64,000 nt of DNA from Sipunculus nudus (taxonomy: Eukaryota > Annelida > Sipuncula > Golfingiida > Sipunculidae), in NCBI GenBank assembly GCA_026874595.1, contig CM049307.1, forward strand, positions 75,182,643-75,246,642. The letters run 5' to 3'. Within the stretch, counting starts at the first letter, position 1. Each line of letters begins with the position of its first letter. This document shows, piece by piece, positions 1-13,400 of the stretch. Below the pieces are notes generated by a model. It worked only from the letters and a program-made list of their open reading frames with translations, ran no database searches and was not told the DNA's origin. The position numbers and the translations under genes were made by a program.

Positions 1-2949
1 ATGGATAATATTGTTTTTGTGGATATGTAAGGGTAGTTTGCAATTCATTGTTCAATTTAGTTTGGGATGAATAATCAGAAAATAATTGCATTCAATAGAG
101 CATTTATCTATACCTAAGAAAAAATACTGGATCTGCTCCTATGTCTGTACACACACTAAGACTGACTTTTCAGAGGGCAAATGTATGCAGTCATTACAGC
201 AGGGATCTGTGTTTCTGTTGCCTAAAGAGCAAAGGTACTATTTCAAAAACTTTAAATATAAATCAGTCATCCAACAAAGTTCAAAATTTCATTCACCAGG
301 GTTTCAGGGATATGTTCCAGTAACCAAAAAAAAACTTGTTTTGACATAAGGGTAATAGTTTTGGCTTTGGACTTGAAACTGAAGGTTTTGGTTTCTCTTT
401 CATCTCAGACCATTCTTCCTGGTAAGACCTTGGACAAAGATACTAACCACAAGGGTCCTCTTTCCCCAGTAATGAATGGGTACTGGTCATGGAATGCTGG
501 TAAATGTATAATGAATAACTCTACAGCATCTGATTTGGTTGTAGTGCCTGAAAGACTAAACTTGCCCGTGATATCAGACAATAAACAAGCTACCTCTTAA
601 AAAAGCTATATCTTCATAGTGGTAGTAAAAAGAACTTAATCAAGTGTTTCCTCAAAGGACCATTTTAGTACCTTCGACTTTCGTGACCCATAGGATTACT
701 GTTATTACACACCTCAGATTTTCACACAGTTTTCTTTAATGGAAAAACCTTGGTTGTGCCATGCTGGTTTTGACTTCAAAAACAGACAGGAAGTAAAAGT
801 AATGATTTTTTTTAGCTCTTTTATAAGAGAATCCAGACAACACCGGATGCTGGGAAATTGGTTTCCTGGAATCAAAAGTTGCGATGGTAGTTTATTAAAT
901 AAGGCTGAGGGTCATACATCAAGAGCCTGAGATCTCAGAAAGCCATATTAACTTAACCTTTCATGAAAGATCAGAAGAAGCTTTGCTTACTCAGAACTGT
1001 CTTACTAAGTCATAGCATTTGTTTTTGTTAAAAATTCTTCATACCACCATCACCATTGATCACAGGAAATAGAGCATGTATTGAAAAATATATTTAACAG
1101 AGACCTATGTTTTTCAGCACAAATATCTGTTGGTTTTCATTTGAATGCTGTACAAAATCATATGTGGAATCGCACAGTATAAGAAAATGCAAAAAAATTC
1201 AGCAGGTTTTCATGGCCAAATTGAAAAATTTGATATTTAAAAAAAATAATTTGACTATTTGAAAATATTACTCTGGCTGCCATTCAGCTAAATTCCATAA
1301 TATCCAGTTTAGATTAATATATAAATGCACAATTTTTACAAAATACATATGAAGAGACAGAACTTTATAGTTGAATGATCCTAAATATACTGTGGTACAT
1401 AAGAATTTAAACTGACCATTGTTACTCTGCAAAATTTTGACTCTCAAGTTTTGACTCTACCACAAAAAATATGAAATAGAAAGGAAATATCTGAAATTGG
1501 AATATCTGAATTAGGGCCTCAAAGATTATATATATTGTTTTCCTGTTTGCTTTAATGATATGTTGGCTGAAAAGAATTAGACACTTAAACTCTAAGACTC
1601 TAAATTGATGGCCTTCCTGACCTGTGCCTATAGTAGGGCTTGCATGAAATTTTGTTTTATTTATAAATTGATTAATGCAAGATGAGAGACACAAGAATTG
1701 ATTATTTTAACAAGAATCAATGTGATTATTAAGGTTTCTGAGAAAAATTGGTTTGATTATTGCATTTCTGATTAGAATTGATATCTGAAATAATCAATCT
1801 GTTGGAACTTGTACAGGAAAACTTACAAGATTTTACATTATTAATTACATTATATTGTTGTGCACAGAAAACCTGGCAACAAAGAATGTGAAATTCATGA
1901 TATGATATTTCATGTTAAGTTCAATAAACTGGACCAAGGAATCTTTTTCTGATGTTATCATGACATATTAGTACATTTTCTAATCTTTCTTTAATGTGGT
2001 CACTTTCCTGTTGAATAAATTTTTTATATTTGATCAGTGGTCTGTATAAGTGCTCAGTATTAACAATGCAGATGCTTCTCAAGCTTACCTTAATGTTATT
2101 TATATTTTTTGTCGCCAAACCTAAGCCAGATATTGATTAAACATTCCTCCTAATAGCCAACTCTAGTATCCAAACAGAAGAAACCAGAATGAGACAGAAG
2201 CAAAAGTCACTGACAAATTTTAAACATCCTCAAATCTTGAACTGTCATTCCAGTCAGGCACTGTCACAAGCGACCCCTGTTAGAGGAAATTAACCAAAAG
2301 TCATGTTTGCCAAATTGACCAATGGTCAGTCTCCCTTAAGTCTTCTTTGATTTGCTCCCCTGATGGAGCCTAATGTGATTATAAAAGCGGATTCTACATT
2401 TTCCGAGTCTCGGGAATTAACCAGACGGGAACTTTTAAAAGGGAAAGTCTGATTAGATTGATCCACGGAAAAGTTCATGGACACTTCATGTTTTGTCGGC
2501 GACTCATCTCGGAAGACTCTTTAATAAAACATACAGCCTTAATGTCACAGAACTCCTAGTCTGCTTATAAAGATGAAAAAGATCCTGGTCACTTGATTAG
2601 ATTAGAATTGGCGGAACAGCTTTTGCAGTATTCAGCAAAGGTATGTTTGAAATTTTCATAGTGATGTGATTGATCAAGTAATGACATTGACTAAACCAAT
2701 ATTTAAAGCTATCATAGTCTCTGCAGTAACTAACATAGCCTGATTATCTTAAAACATCTTGTCATGGCACCAGATATGATATATTGCAGTGAAAATATTT
2801 ATTGAAAGTTAATTTAAACTTCTAGAAATAAGCTGTGATTTGGTAAAAGTCTCATTTACAGATGTTATATTATGTTACAGAGATTACGGTTTAATTAAAA
2901 GCCAAAAGAAATGGGGAAAAACAGGAACCAAGAAGAAAGGAGAAGGCAA
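1..2949. other. Upstream non-coding DNA
   Basis: AT-rich. Short open frames (for example 361-600) show no recognisable domain, splice structure or codon bias. Apart from the weak promoter-like segment near 2316-2641, nothing is identifiable. Confidence 0.6.
2316..2641 (+). promoter_or_regulatory. Possible promoter and non-coding first exon (weak)
   Basis: A CCAAT box (gaccaatggtc, about 2319) is followed by TATAAAAG at about 2383, then a somewhat GC-richer stretch ending in AGCAAAG|gtatgt, a good donor at 2641. This would suit a 5' UTR exon spliced to the acceptor at 7273, since exon 1 has an acceptor but no visible upstream exon. No transcript evidence can be seen, and other upstream exons are possible. 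Confidence 0.25.
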
Positions 2950-3975
2950 GGGTAACCAAAGGAGACTACATTTGTAGTATAGCAAAAATAAGAGTAGAAT
3001 AGTGGATAATCAAAGGAGAGTAGATGTCTAAGACTGCAAAGGAATTAGTAGATGTCTGAGATAAGCAAAGGAAAGTAGATGTCTAGGATAACCAAAGGAA
3101 GGTAGATGTCTAAGATAAGCAAAGGAAAGTAGATGTCCAGGATAAGCAAAGGGAAGTAGATGTCTATAGGATAAGCAAAGGGAAGTAGATGTCTATAGGA
3201 TAAGCAAAGAGAAGTAGATGTCTATAGGATAAGCAAAGGGAAGTAGATGTCTATAGAATAATCAAAGGGAAGTAGATGTCTATAGGATAAGCAAAGGGAA
3301 GTAGATGTCTATAGGATAAGCAAAGGGAAGTAGATGTCAATAGGATAAGCAAAGGGAAGTAGATGTCAGTAGGATAAGCAAAGGGAAGAAGATGTCTATA
3401 GGATAAGCAAAGGGAAGTAGATGTCTATAGGATAACCAAAAGAAAGTAGATGTCTATAGGATAAGCAAAGGGAAGTAGATGTCTAAGATAAGCAAAGGAA
3501 AGTAGATGTCTAAGATAAGCAAAAGAAAGTATCTGCATGATGTCTAGGAAAGCCAAAAGAGAGTAGAATTTTAGGATAACCAAAGGGAAGTAGACATCTA
3601 GGATAACCAAAGGAACGTAGATATCTAAGTTAAGCAGAGGAAACTAGATGTCTGGGATAACCAAAGGAAAGTAGATGTCTAAGATAAGCAAAGGAAAGTA
3701 GATGTCTAAAATAAGCAAAGGAAAGTAGATGATGTCTAGGATAATCAAAGGAGATTAGGTATCCAGGATAACCAAAGGAAAGTAGATATCCAGGATGACC
3801 TAAGGAAAGTAGATGTCTAAGATAAGCCAAGGAAAGTAGATGTCTGGGAAAGCCAAAAGAGAGTAGAATTTTAGGATAACCAAAGGAGAGTAGATGTCTA
3901 GCACTGCTAAGGAGGGTAGATGTCTAGCATAATCAAAGAAACCAAGGGAGTCTAGAATAACCAAGTAAAATTGGA
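2950..3975. repeat. Minisatellite A, 25-30 bp units
   Basis: About 37 tandem units containing ATAAGCAAAGGGAAGTAGAT. The centre (about 3140-3470) is homogeneous with a 29-bp period including TCTATAG. Towards both edges the units are shorter (25-27 bp, lacking TATAG) and more diverged, the usual pattern of an array growing from its middle. The frames open on the minus strand here are repeat artefacts. Confidence 0.95.
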
Positions 3976-6900
3976 AATAAAGCCAAGCAATAACCAATTA
4001 AGAAAATGTGGAAACCTAGGATATCAAAATGACAATCATTTAGCCCCAAGACAATAACAAAATGACAATCATAAAGCCCTAGGAAAATGTGATTAAATAT
4101 CAGATCTGGCATTACTGGTAGCCAAAGAAGAAGTAGAACTGTTAGCTAAACTAAGAATACCAAAGGATAAACATGAATACCAAGGTAATGTGAAATTTAT
4201 GGTATATTTGATACCTATGAAAGCATACTGTAGAAGATTTATAGATTAACCTAGATACAAGAGAGAGGGCCACAGTGGCAGAAGGATAATGCTGAAGACA
4301 AAGTCTGACATAGGACCAATGGAAGACTTAATGACCAAATATATAGTAAAGAAATGACTTTATATGATGGCAGGAAAATATAACATTAGTGCAGTGAGCG
4401 TAGGATGTGAATCAAAAGCTAACATTCTGTAAGCATAGACTGCAGATACAGCATGCATAATATGGGTAAAATAGCATTATTGACTGTATAAGTGAATCAA
4501 GGTGCCATATGCACATATCCATATAAATGCAGATTGCATCTCTGAAAAGCAAATATAGCCAGATGTAGTGAATTTTGCCTGATCTACATGGTACATACAG
4601 AACATGTAGCATGCTCCCACACAAGTAAAATCTCTCAACATGCTGTCCACATATGCATACTCTAACAAATTCATTTCATATAGAATCTTTTGATTCAGTA
4701 CTACATCCAAACTAGAGTGTTGAATGTCAGTTTGATTAAGACATCTCATAGATTAGCCCAAAACATCTTAAAGGGAAGAATTGTAGAAGAAAATATCAAA
4801 GAACATGATATAAGAGAGTGTGATTACTAAAGGAAATTAACCCAATGCCAGAAGAACATTAATTATGAAACATTCGGCACATAATGTAATTCCTGTAGCA
4901 TTTATCCTGTATTTTAAGATGAATCTTTCATTGATTTATTACATTGTTCAGGCTTCTATTGAGGTGAAGTGTCACTTTGATATATCAGTGTAGTTTCCAT
5001 CCTTAGTGCCATTACCATCATAAACAAATCAAGGATGATCTATAATTTAACATTACAATTTTCTTTGAGTAATTATGGCCTAAAACAGTAAGCTCATTAT
5101 ATGGTTATTTTATGGTAAGCCATCATTTCTTAAATTATGAACCCATAATCAAAATAAGTGTATTAACACACAGGAAACTTTAACATTGATCTTTAAATAG
5201 TGTATTTCAACTAGGATTTGATATCTAGATTTTAAATCATTTACATGGTATAGGATCCCCTTTCTGCATATGTTGCATTATGTCACCCTTTCAGAGCTAG
5301 AAAATGGAAATACCATTGAAGACATTTTTCTGTAAAAATCAGATGTGCAATGTTATTTCACATGGGAGAAAATTTCCTTAGCACTAAAATACTTCTTTAA
5401 AGTTTTAAGAAAATATGTTTCTCCAAAGACCATATTCCATTTTATTCACATCCCCATGAGAGATATTTTGCAGACAAATTTTTCTCTATCTGGACATTTC
5501 TTCAGATTTATGGTCTTAATATTTCCTCATCCATAATCCAATAGCTTGACTGGTGATATGCTTTACTGAACCAAAGTGTCAGCATATCAGCTGATGTTTC
5601 TATTTAAGGTATTAAAAAGATCCTTTACGAGAACTATATATTAAATATCAATCCCAGATACTTTTAATTTCCACGGTGATGTCTGAAACCTGGTTTCATG
5701 CCTTGATAAAAAGTGTCAAAGCTGTAATAAACTTTGATTTGATTGACTGGTTAAACAGCAGGTGCTTGGTGAACAGCAGGTGAAACTGGAAGTTATTTTT
5801 ACCACTTATACGGAGGAGTTGATGAGTCTGATGGATGAGCTTGCTTGTATCAGAATCTGTTTAGCGGAAACATTTCAGTCGCTTTATGAAATGGGTGTAC
5901 ATAAATGCTCCTCGGGGTAGGACTAAAGACATAATGTCGCTGATCAGATACACTGGTGTAATAAACCAAGATAACGAGAAGCGGCAGACTGTCATTGTGA
6001 CATAGATGGATGGAGCCGCTTTGTTCAAAGTCCCAGCAAGCGGGTCATGTGGATCTATTGAGGCTGCATGAAAATCCTATTGTTATTTGATCAGAATTTG
6101 TTCATGTATTATTGCTGCGTTTATATGAGAGGTTCTATACAAATCTAATGCGCAAGAACAACAGTTCACCTGGGGGGGTTGTTTCTGATCGGACAAATGT
6201 CTTGTCAAGGCAGTGATGACAATAGCCACGGACTCATTACGATCTGCGTCATCCTCAATATATTGTCTCTGTAATGGGCTTTTAAGCCCCTCCCTAACCA
6301 TCACAGACAGCTTGTTGCCCCCGCATGCTTTTAATGAAGATCACAGATAATACATAAATCTATCGTATTAGGACTATAAATATCAACTGATAACCCAAAA
6401 CATTGCCTTTAATATAAAACGCTGTTTTATCTTTATACTCCTAGAGTGAAAGTATGAATTGGCCATAACAAGATAAAATATTGTAAAAAACTTTTATCAA
6501 TTTTTAGAAGGTTATCTCTTTTATATTCCTACATCGTCTAAAAAATGACATTTTTGCTATTTTTCTCTGCACCGACCAAGTGAATATCAAATTAATTATA
6601 TCAATCTGTCACAGTGGGTGTACTTGTGAACTAAATATGGACCAAAAGTTTGGCCTTCAGTATAATATGATGATATTTTGTTTATTGTTGAAGTGCTAAA
6701 AAACAGTTATGAAAGAATTTATTACAAGCTTATAAATTAACTAGGTTACTGATCAGTACATTTGAAGAAATGAATTTGTGCCATTGGAAAGTTTCAGATG
6801 CAAAATGACTTTTTACTGTGTTTATGGTAACTACCAACTACCACAGACTGCTATGAAATAATCAAGCACCCTTTGTATAATTGATGTAAAAATTGGATAA

Positions 6901-7153
6901 TGAACACTATTTATAGGTACAGTTTATTTTTGCATAGGAACAGATCGAATGCAGGCGTTTAATAATCAACAATAATTCCATGTATAACATTTTAATTGTA
7001 CAATATACAAGCATTGATCTATTCATATTAATTTGTACGTGACATAGATTAGATGTAAGAATTAATTTATAACAGAGTTTAAATAAAAGTGTTTAAATTT
7101 TTTTTTCAAGTTGTAAGCATTGAATAATTAACACTAACTGTATGTATGATTAT
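3976..7153. other. Upstream non-coding DNA or 5' intron of FOXRED2
   Basis: A slightly GC-richer patch at about 5740-6330 has a stop-free stretch (5744-5920) without a start codon or known motif. The rest is AT-rich. If the first exon lies near 2600, this whole region is intronic. Confidence 0.5.
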
Positions 7154-7284
7154 TTTTTGTACAGGATGCAAGCAAAGGATATTTAATAGGATCTTTATGC
7201 ATAAGTTATATTTTGTATAGGATGCAAGCTTTAAACATTTCACACTATATGTGTATAATTATCTTTTGTACAGGATGCAAGCAT
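7154..7284 (+). repeat. Triplicated splice acceptor / start-codon segment of FOXRED2
   Basis: The motif ttttgtacaggatgcaagc occurs three times in about 130 bp, with ATGs at 7166, 7222 (tatag variant) and 7275, spaced 56 and 53 bp apart. The surrounding AT-rich bases are also similar, so this is a small tandem duplication. Only the third copy opens the long FOXRED2 frame. The first two ATGs lead to short frames (6 and 21 codons). Confidence 0.75.
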
Positions 7285-7461
7285 TGATTGGCACCTGTGT
7301 CTTCCTCGGGCTCCTTGCCACACAGCTATGCAGTTCACATGCTGCCTCCTATCATTGGGATTATATCATTGTGGGTGCAGGCCCATCTGGCCTACAACTT
7401 GGATACTTCATGCAGCGAGCGCAGCGTGATTATGTGATACTAGAACGATCAAATGTCTCAG
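7275..7461 (+). CDS. FOXRED2: FOXRED2 coding exon 1 (signal peptide and GAGPSG motif)
   Basis: Encodes residues 1-62 plus one base. The ATG at 7275 is chosen because it gives a clean signal peptide ([17 protein letters not shown]..., small residues at SSHA) directly before the FAD-binding beta strand [11 protein letters not shown]. An upstream in-frame ATG at 7251 would add eight residues, but it lies before a good acceptor (cttttgtacag, ending at 7273), so it is probably intronic. That acceptor implies a non-coding 5' exon upstream. The donor is CAG|gtgaga at 7462. Confidence 0.9.
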
Positions 7462-10400
7462 GTGAGAAATTGGTATTTACAGATCTGATATGTATTAATT
7501 GCCAGAGTAAGATGTATATATATGCATGATTCGCCATTAAATGGGGCTCCATTTTACTCTAGATAGTGTATCCCATATAATTGACCATTTTCACGAGCAG
7601 AAGCACTGTGAATAACAATCGTCTTCAGTGTTCAGGTCCAGTTATCAAGCATGTTAAATTTTGTTTCAATGCAATACAGTCAAGCAGGAACCTCGCCATT
7701 GAGACTGAGATTGACTTTTATTAATTTTATCATATTAAATGTAACAATTACAATCCGTGTTTGGGGAAATAATGGACCTGAAAACTCTGTGCCAGGCATA
7801 ACCAACAAATGTTGCCAATGAGGTGGATAACGTCTTCTTTAACTGCCTGAATATCTGTTCATTAGTGAATCATGAAACTCTAGCTGGTGACCAAAACAGA
7901 AAATCAGATATTGCAGAACTCTCCCTGTTTGAACCTTACATACTGACACCTCAATGTTTGGGTTCATTATAGTGACAAGAAAGTCCATATTTTATTATAT
8001 CATCATAAAGTAAAATTTCTCCCCTATCTTTCATTGCTAAATTCCTGTTGAAGCCCTATTTAGACATATATGTAATTTCACTTGCCATGCAACACAGTCT
8101 TGTTGAACTCAAACAAGCAATCATTACACGATATACACACATTGGACATGGTTTTGCATGCTTTTGGGAATTGTTCACTGGACAGCATTTGTTTAAACTG
8201 TACTTAAAACATTATTTGTTGGATACATGCCCCATTGACAAACTGTAAGAAAAAAATTGAAAAAAATAACCTGAGAAATGAAATCACAATTTCAATTTAA
8301 AACTGTTATTCACCTGATACATATAACTTACTTATTAATGTATGTATCTTGTCATCAGCAAAATGAATTTCTGTATGTTTTATTGGCTCCTTAAATTTGT
8401 TATATCTTATATTATCTTATATAATTTGATTTACTGTTACAGTGATTTGAAAACTTATAGTTGTATGCTGTCTTTAATGATGATAAATTGTGTTGTTCTT
8501 GTTTTTCAGGGAATTTTTTCACGACATACCCACGTCATGACACCCTTATCAGTATAAATAAAAGGCACACGGGTAAAACAAACAAAGAGTTCAATTTCCG
8601 ACATGACTGGAACTCACTTATCTCAGATGATGAGAGCCTGTTAATGAAACATTACTCCAAAGAATACTTCCCGCATCGAACAACACTTCTACGATACTTG
8701 GATGATTATCAGAAAAAATTTAATATAAATGTGTGGCATAACCGCGAGGTCAGCGACGTGCAGCGAGTTGTCAACGAGAGCGCCGGAGGCCACAGTTACA
8801 CAATGAAGGACCAAAACGGAAATGTTTTTTCATGCAAGTAAGTGTGGTAAAGTCATTAATAAAAAGAAATTTAGCTGGAATTTCTTATTCAGCTCATTAA
8901 GGTATTCAGCCATTGATAATACTGTGATTGCTTTCTTGTTCATGAGGGTTTACAATTGTAATGTTTGCAAAAGGGAAATTAATGCAAAAATAAAACTTTT
9001 GTGGATGAAGGCAAGTCTAAAAGCAAAAGAATAATATTATAAATAATAATTTATCTTGTTTGTAACCATCAATCTAAGATGATTAATATTAATAAACAGA
9101 TCACTTAAAGTATATTTACCAACAATGTACAAGGGTTTCTACTCATTCATTATTCACTTCAATGCCCGTCAAAATTTTTTGTGCACATATTACTTTGTGC
9201 AATTCATTCATAAAATGATGGATATACTAGCTCTGTTTAGGTTATTGTATAAATGGTGGAACAAGAAAATGGAACCTTCGCAAAACAGTGAAAAATTGAA
9301 TATTGTGAAATGTTAACCTCGCAGATAAGAATCCAGCCACAATATGTAAACCAAAATTAGCACCAGTCATCATGCTGTATGCTGACTGACCTTTCCTGAA
9401 GTAACACATGACTGTTGACGTCATTACGCAATGAAGTCATGTCATGAAACACTTATGATTTACACCACCATTTATCTTCTAAACTCTTGAACTCCATGTC
9501 ACATGTCAGTAAAATTCACGATACCATTCTTCAGATATCATACACACACATTCTGAAACACACAGAATCCAACAAAAATAGTGATCTGCACTCCAAATTT
9601 GGGTTAACTAATATCAAACTGGGGTTATTGTAAGAGGAGTACTTCAACAACATAATAGAGAAGTCTGTCATGCCTCTCGCTTTGTTTATTTCAGTTGACA
9701 TCATAATTAAAGGATCATGCTGCACAGAAACATAACCATTTGGGCAGTAGTGAAAAATGATGCTGGTTATATACTACTTCTGCTGGCTGTGTGAGATGGC
9801 TTATCCAGAACCGATATTTCTAGCTTTAGTCAACTGTATTATACTATGAACCCCTACCTACTCTATATCCAGCTTAGACTCGCCCTTCTGCCAGGGGTCG
9901 TTTTTACTCAAAAGAAATCTCTTTAAAAATTTGTTACATTTTAAATAAACACCTCCTGTTTACTTTTCACATCTACATGCTTACAAAATATTAAATGCTC
10001 ACACACTTACAAAAGTCCGCAAAAACACCCATGCTTATGTAATTTGCCTTGAAACAATTCTTGTCCAGCATATTTGAACAGATATATATATACATTACCC
10101 TCTTCACTACATATATACCTATGCCATCTCTGTATTTGTAGGGGTACGGACAAGAGCCCCCCCCCCCCCGACAAAAGCCCCCCCGGTCGAAAGCCCCCCG
10201 GACAAAAGCCCCCCCGGTCAAAAGCCCCCCTACCTTAATGATAAAGAGGACAAAAGCCCCCCCCCCCCCAAAAAAAATGTTTTTTTAAATAACTATTAAA
10301 GGTAACTTTGAGTCCCTTGAAGTAATGAAGTAATGAATCAATTTATATTACCAATATATAAGGTAACTACACAAACAATTCTGTAAATTTTATTTATCAC

Positions 10401-13400
10401 TGGTGAAAACCTGCAAGAGTGCAGAAGTAATACTGTGCAATAGTAACTAATGAGTCCCTTGATGTCAACTTAGCAGTAGTTAACATATATGTATATATAC
10501 ACAGTTAAAGAATCTAGAGCTTTATAATGAAGCCACTCCTTCAATAATCATTCAGGTGAAACAGGTCCTGTGAAACTGTCCCATGGGAGTGGTTTCCTAA
10601 CTAACAGATAATTGAGACCATTTATGTTGTTATAAGTATCAGTTTTAGTACCCTATCAATTAACTAGTGTGGGTCAGGTAAATATGTAAAGTATAGATTG
10701 ATATTTCTATTGTTAACTATAAGATATATTGTAAGTATGAATTTTGAATGTAATTAAATAATTATATGAGATAACACACATTGTTTGTATTTACATTATA
10801 TATTCATAGATATAGATATAAATATATTGGAGGGGGGCTTTTGTCCTCTTTATCATTAAGGTAGGGGGGCTTTTGACCGGGGGGGCTTTTGTCCGGGGGG
10901 GCTTAATACCGGGGGGGCTTTTCACCGGGGGGGCTTTGGACCTACATCCGTATTTGAGGGCTGTAGATTTCAAAGCCCATGAACCTTAGCCAGCAGAGAC
11001 AAACTCCTGTGCTAGAGACTCAGCCAGCTGACAGTCTTTCTGTTGTCCTGTTCAATCCTTGTCTTATGTATCTTTGTAGGTTCAGCCTGATCATACATGC
11101 ATGAAACACCACCTGTCTATAGAGACCACTTTTGGTCAGTCCCATGGGGGACTCTTATTGCACGGGTTTACTGTATTTCTCCACTCATTATGGTACCATT
11201 TGGCATCTTGGTGTGGACACTTGATTAAATTACTGAGGCAGTTTATCAGCCTCCAGCTACAATGTCAATGAGTAATTCTGAACTTGTGTGTCTTATGAGA
11301 CCTACCTTACAATAAGACTCGCAGCAGTTCTGTCCTCCATTGATTAGAGAGAGTCAAATGGCCACCTTTAAGAGTGGCAGAAATATAGTCATATTTATAA
11401 CTTTGATAAAATCTCAGTGCTGAAAAAATTTTAATGCTATGCAGTTGTGTATTTAAATACATAGCTAAAGCTTATTATGTTTCAATCAATGTCCTGTCAA
11501 AGATGCCTTTATGTCATACATAAAACATATTTATATACTGAGATCAAGAAAAAATGCAGTTCTAATAGCATTTCTATCATACAAGACAACATTAATAGAG
11601 AGCAAACCCTAGAAAACAGCTAACAGAGTTTTACTGAGACCAACTTTAAAATTAGTTGACTTCAGTTAGTTGACTTTGCCGTATGACATTGCTTAAAATG
11701 GTCCTCTGTTATCAAATCTGCCCACTAGATTTCAACACCAGTAACAGTTGCACTTGGTACCATTTGTACAAACAAGATCCACATCTAGATTCATATCAGC
11801 TTCAGCTTTCAATCAACTCTTCCCAGTGTTGTAGAAAATTCAAGTAAAATCAGCTTTTACTAATCAAAAGGACAGAGATACTTTGGAGAAAAGTTAACAT
11901 TCACATAAGAGACAGAGGTACATTGGAGAAAAGTTTACATTCACATAAGAGACAGAGGTACCTTGGAGAAAAGTTTACATTCACATAAGAGACAGAGGTA
12001 CTTTGGAGAAAAGTTTACATTCACATAAGAGACAGAGGTACTTTGGTGAAAAGTTTACGTTCATATAAGAGACAGAGGTACTTTGGAGAATAGTTTACAT
12101 TCACATAAGAGACAGAGGTACTTTGGAGAAAAGTTCACATTCACATGAGAGACAGAGGTACTTTGGAGAAAAGTTTACATTCACATAAGAGACAGAGGTA
12201 GGTTGGAGAAAAGTTTAAATTCACATAAGAGACAGAGGTAAATTGGAGAAAAGTTTACATTCACATAAGAGACAGAGGTAATTTGGAGAAAAGTTTGCAT
12301 TCACATAAGAGACAAAGGTACTTTGGAGAATAGGTTAAATTTACATAAGAGACAGAGGTACTTTGGAGAAAAGTTCACATTCACATAAGAGACAGAGGTA
12401 CTTTGGAGAAAAGTTTACATTCACATAAGAGACAGAGGTACTTTGGAGAATAGTTTACATTCACATAAGAGACAGAGGTACTTTGGAGAAAAGTTCACAT
12501 TCACATAAGAGACAGAGGTACTTTGGAAAAAAGTTTACATTCACATAAGAGACAGAGGTAATTTGGAGAAAAGTTTGCATTCACATAAGAGACAGAGGTA
12601 CTTTGGAGAATAGTTTACATTCACATAAGAGACAAAGGTACTTTGGAGAATAGTTAACATTCACATAAGAGACAGAGGTACTTTGTAGAAAAGTTCACAT
12701 TCACATAAGAGACAGAGGTAATTTAGAGAAAAGTTTGCATTCACATAAGAGACAGAGGTACTTTGGATAAAAGTTTAAATTCACATAAGAGACAGAGATA
12801 CTTTGGAGAAAAGTTTACATTCACATAAGAGACAGAGGTACTTTGGAGAAAAGTTTACATTCACATAAGAGACAGAGGTACTTTGGAGAATAGTTTACAT
12901 TCACATAAGAGACAGAGGTACTTTGGAAAAAAGTTTACATTCACATAAGAGACAGAGGTAATTTGGAGAAAAGTTTGCATTCACATAAGAGACAGAGGTA
13001 CTTTGGAGAATAGTTTACATTCACATAAGAGACAAAGGTACTTTGGAGAATAGTTAACATTCACATAAGAGACAGAGGTACTTTGTAGAAAAGTTCACAT
13101 TCACATAAGAGACAGAGGTAATTTAGAGAAAAGTTTGCATTCACATAAGAGACAGAGGTACTTTGGATAAAAGTTTAAATTCACATAAGAGACAGAGATA
13201 CTTTGGAGAAAAGTTTACATTCACATAAGAGACAGAGGTACTTTGGAGAAAAGTTTACATTCACATAAGAGACAGAGGTACTTTGGAGAATAGTTTACAT
13301 TCGCATAAGAGACAGAGGTACTTTGGAGAAAAGTTTACATTCACATAAGAGACAGAGGTACTTTGAAGAAAGGTTCACATACACTTAAGAGACAGAGGTA

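Noticed and set aside
361-600. Plus-strand frame of 79 codons near the window start
   Set aside because: No domain and no compositional shift. Treated as chance.
5744-5920. Stop-free stretch with an acceptor-like border and codon-like look
   Set aside because: It has no start codon at its head, no recognisable motif, no clear donor and fewer than 60 codons. It could be chance in a GC-richer patch.
6083-6304. Minus-strand frame of 73 codons
   Set aside because: No domain, no splice signals around it and no similarity I recognise.
7251-7274. Upstream in-frame ATG extending FOXRED2 by eight residues
   Set aside because: It lies before a strong splice acceptor and would spoil the clean signal peptide start.
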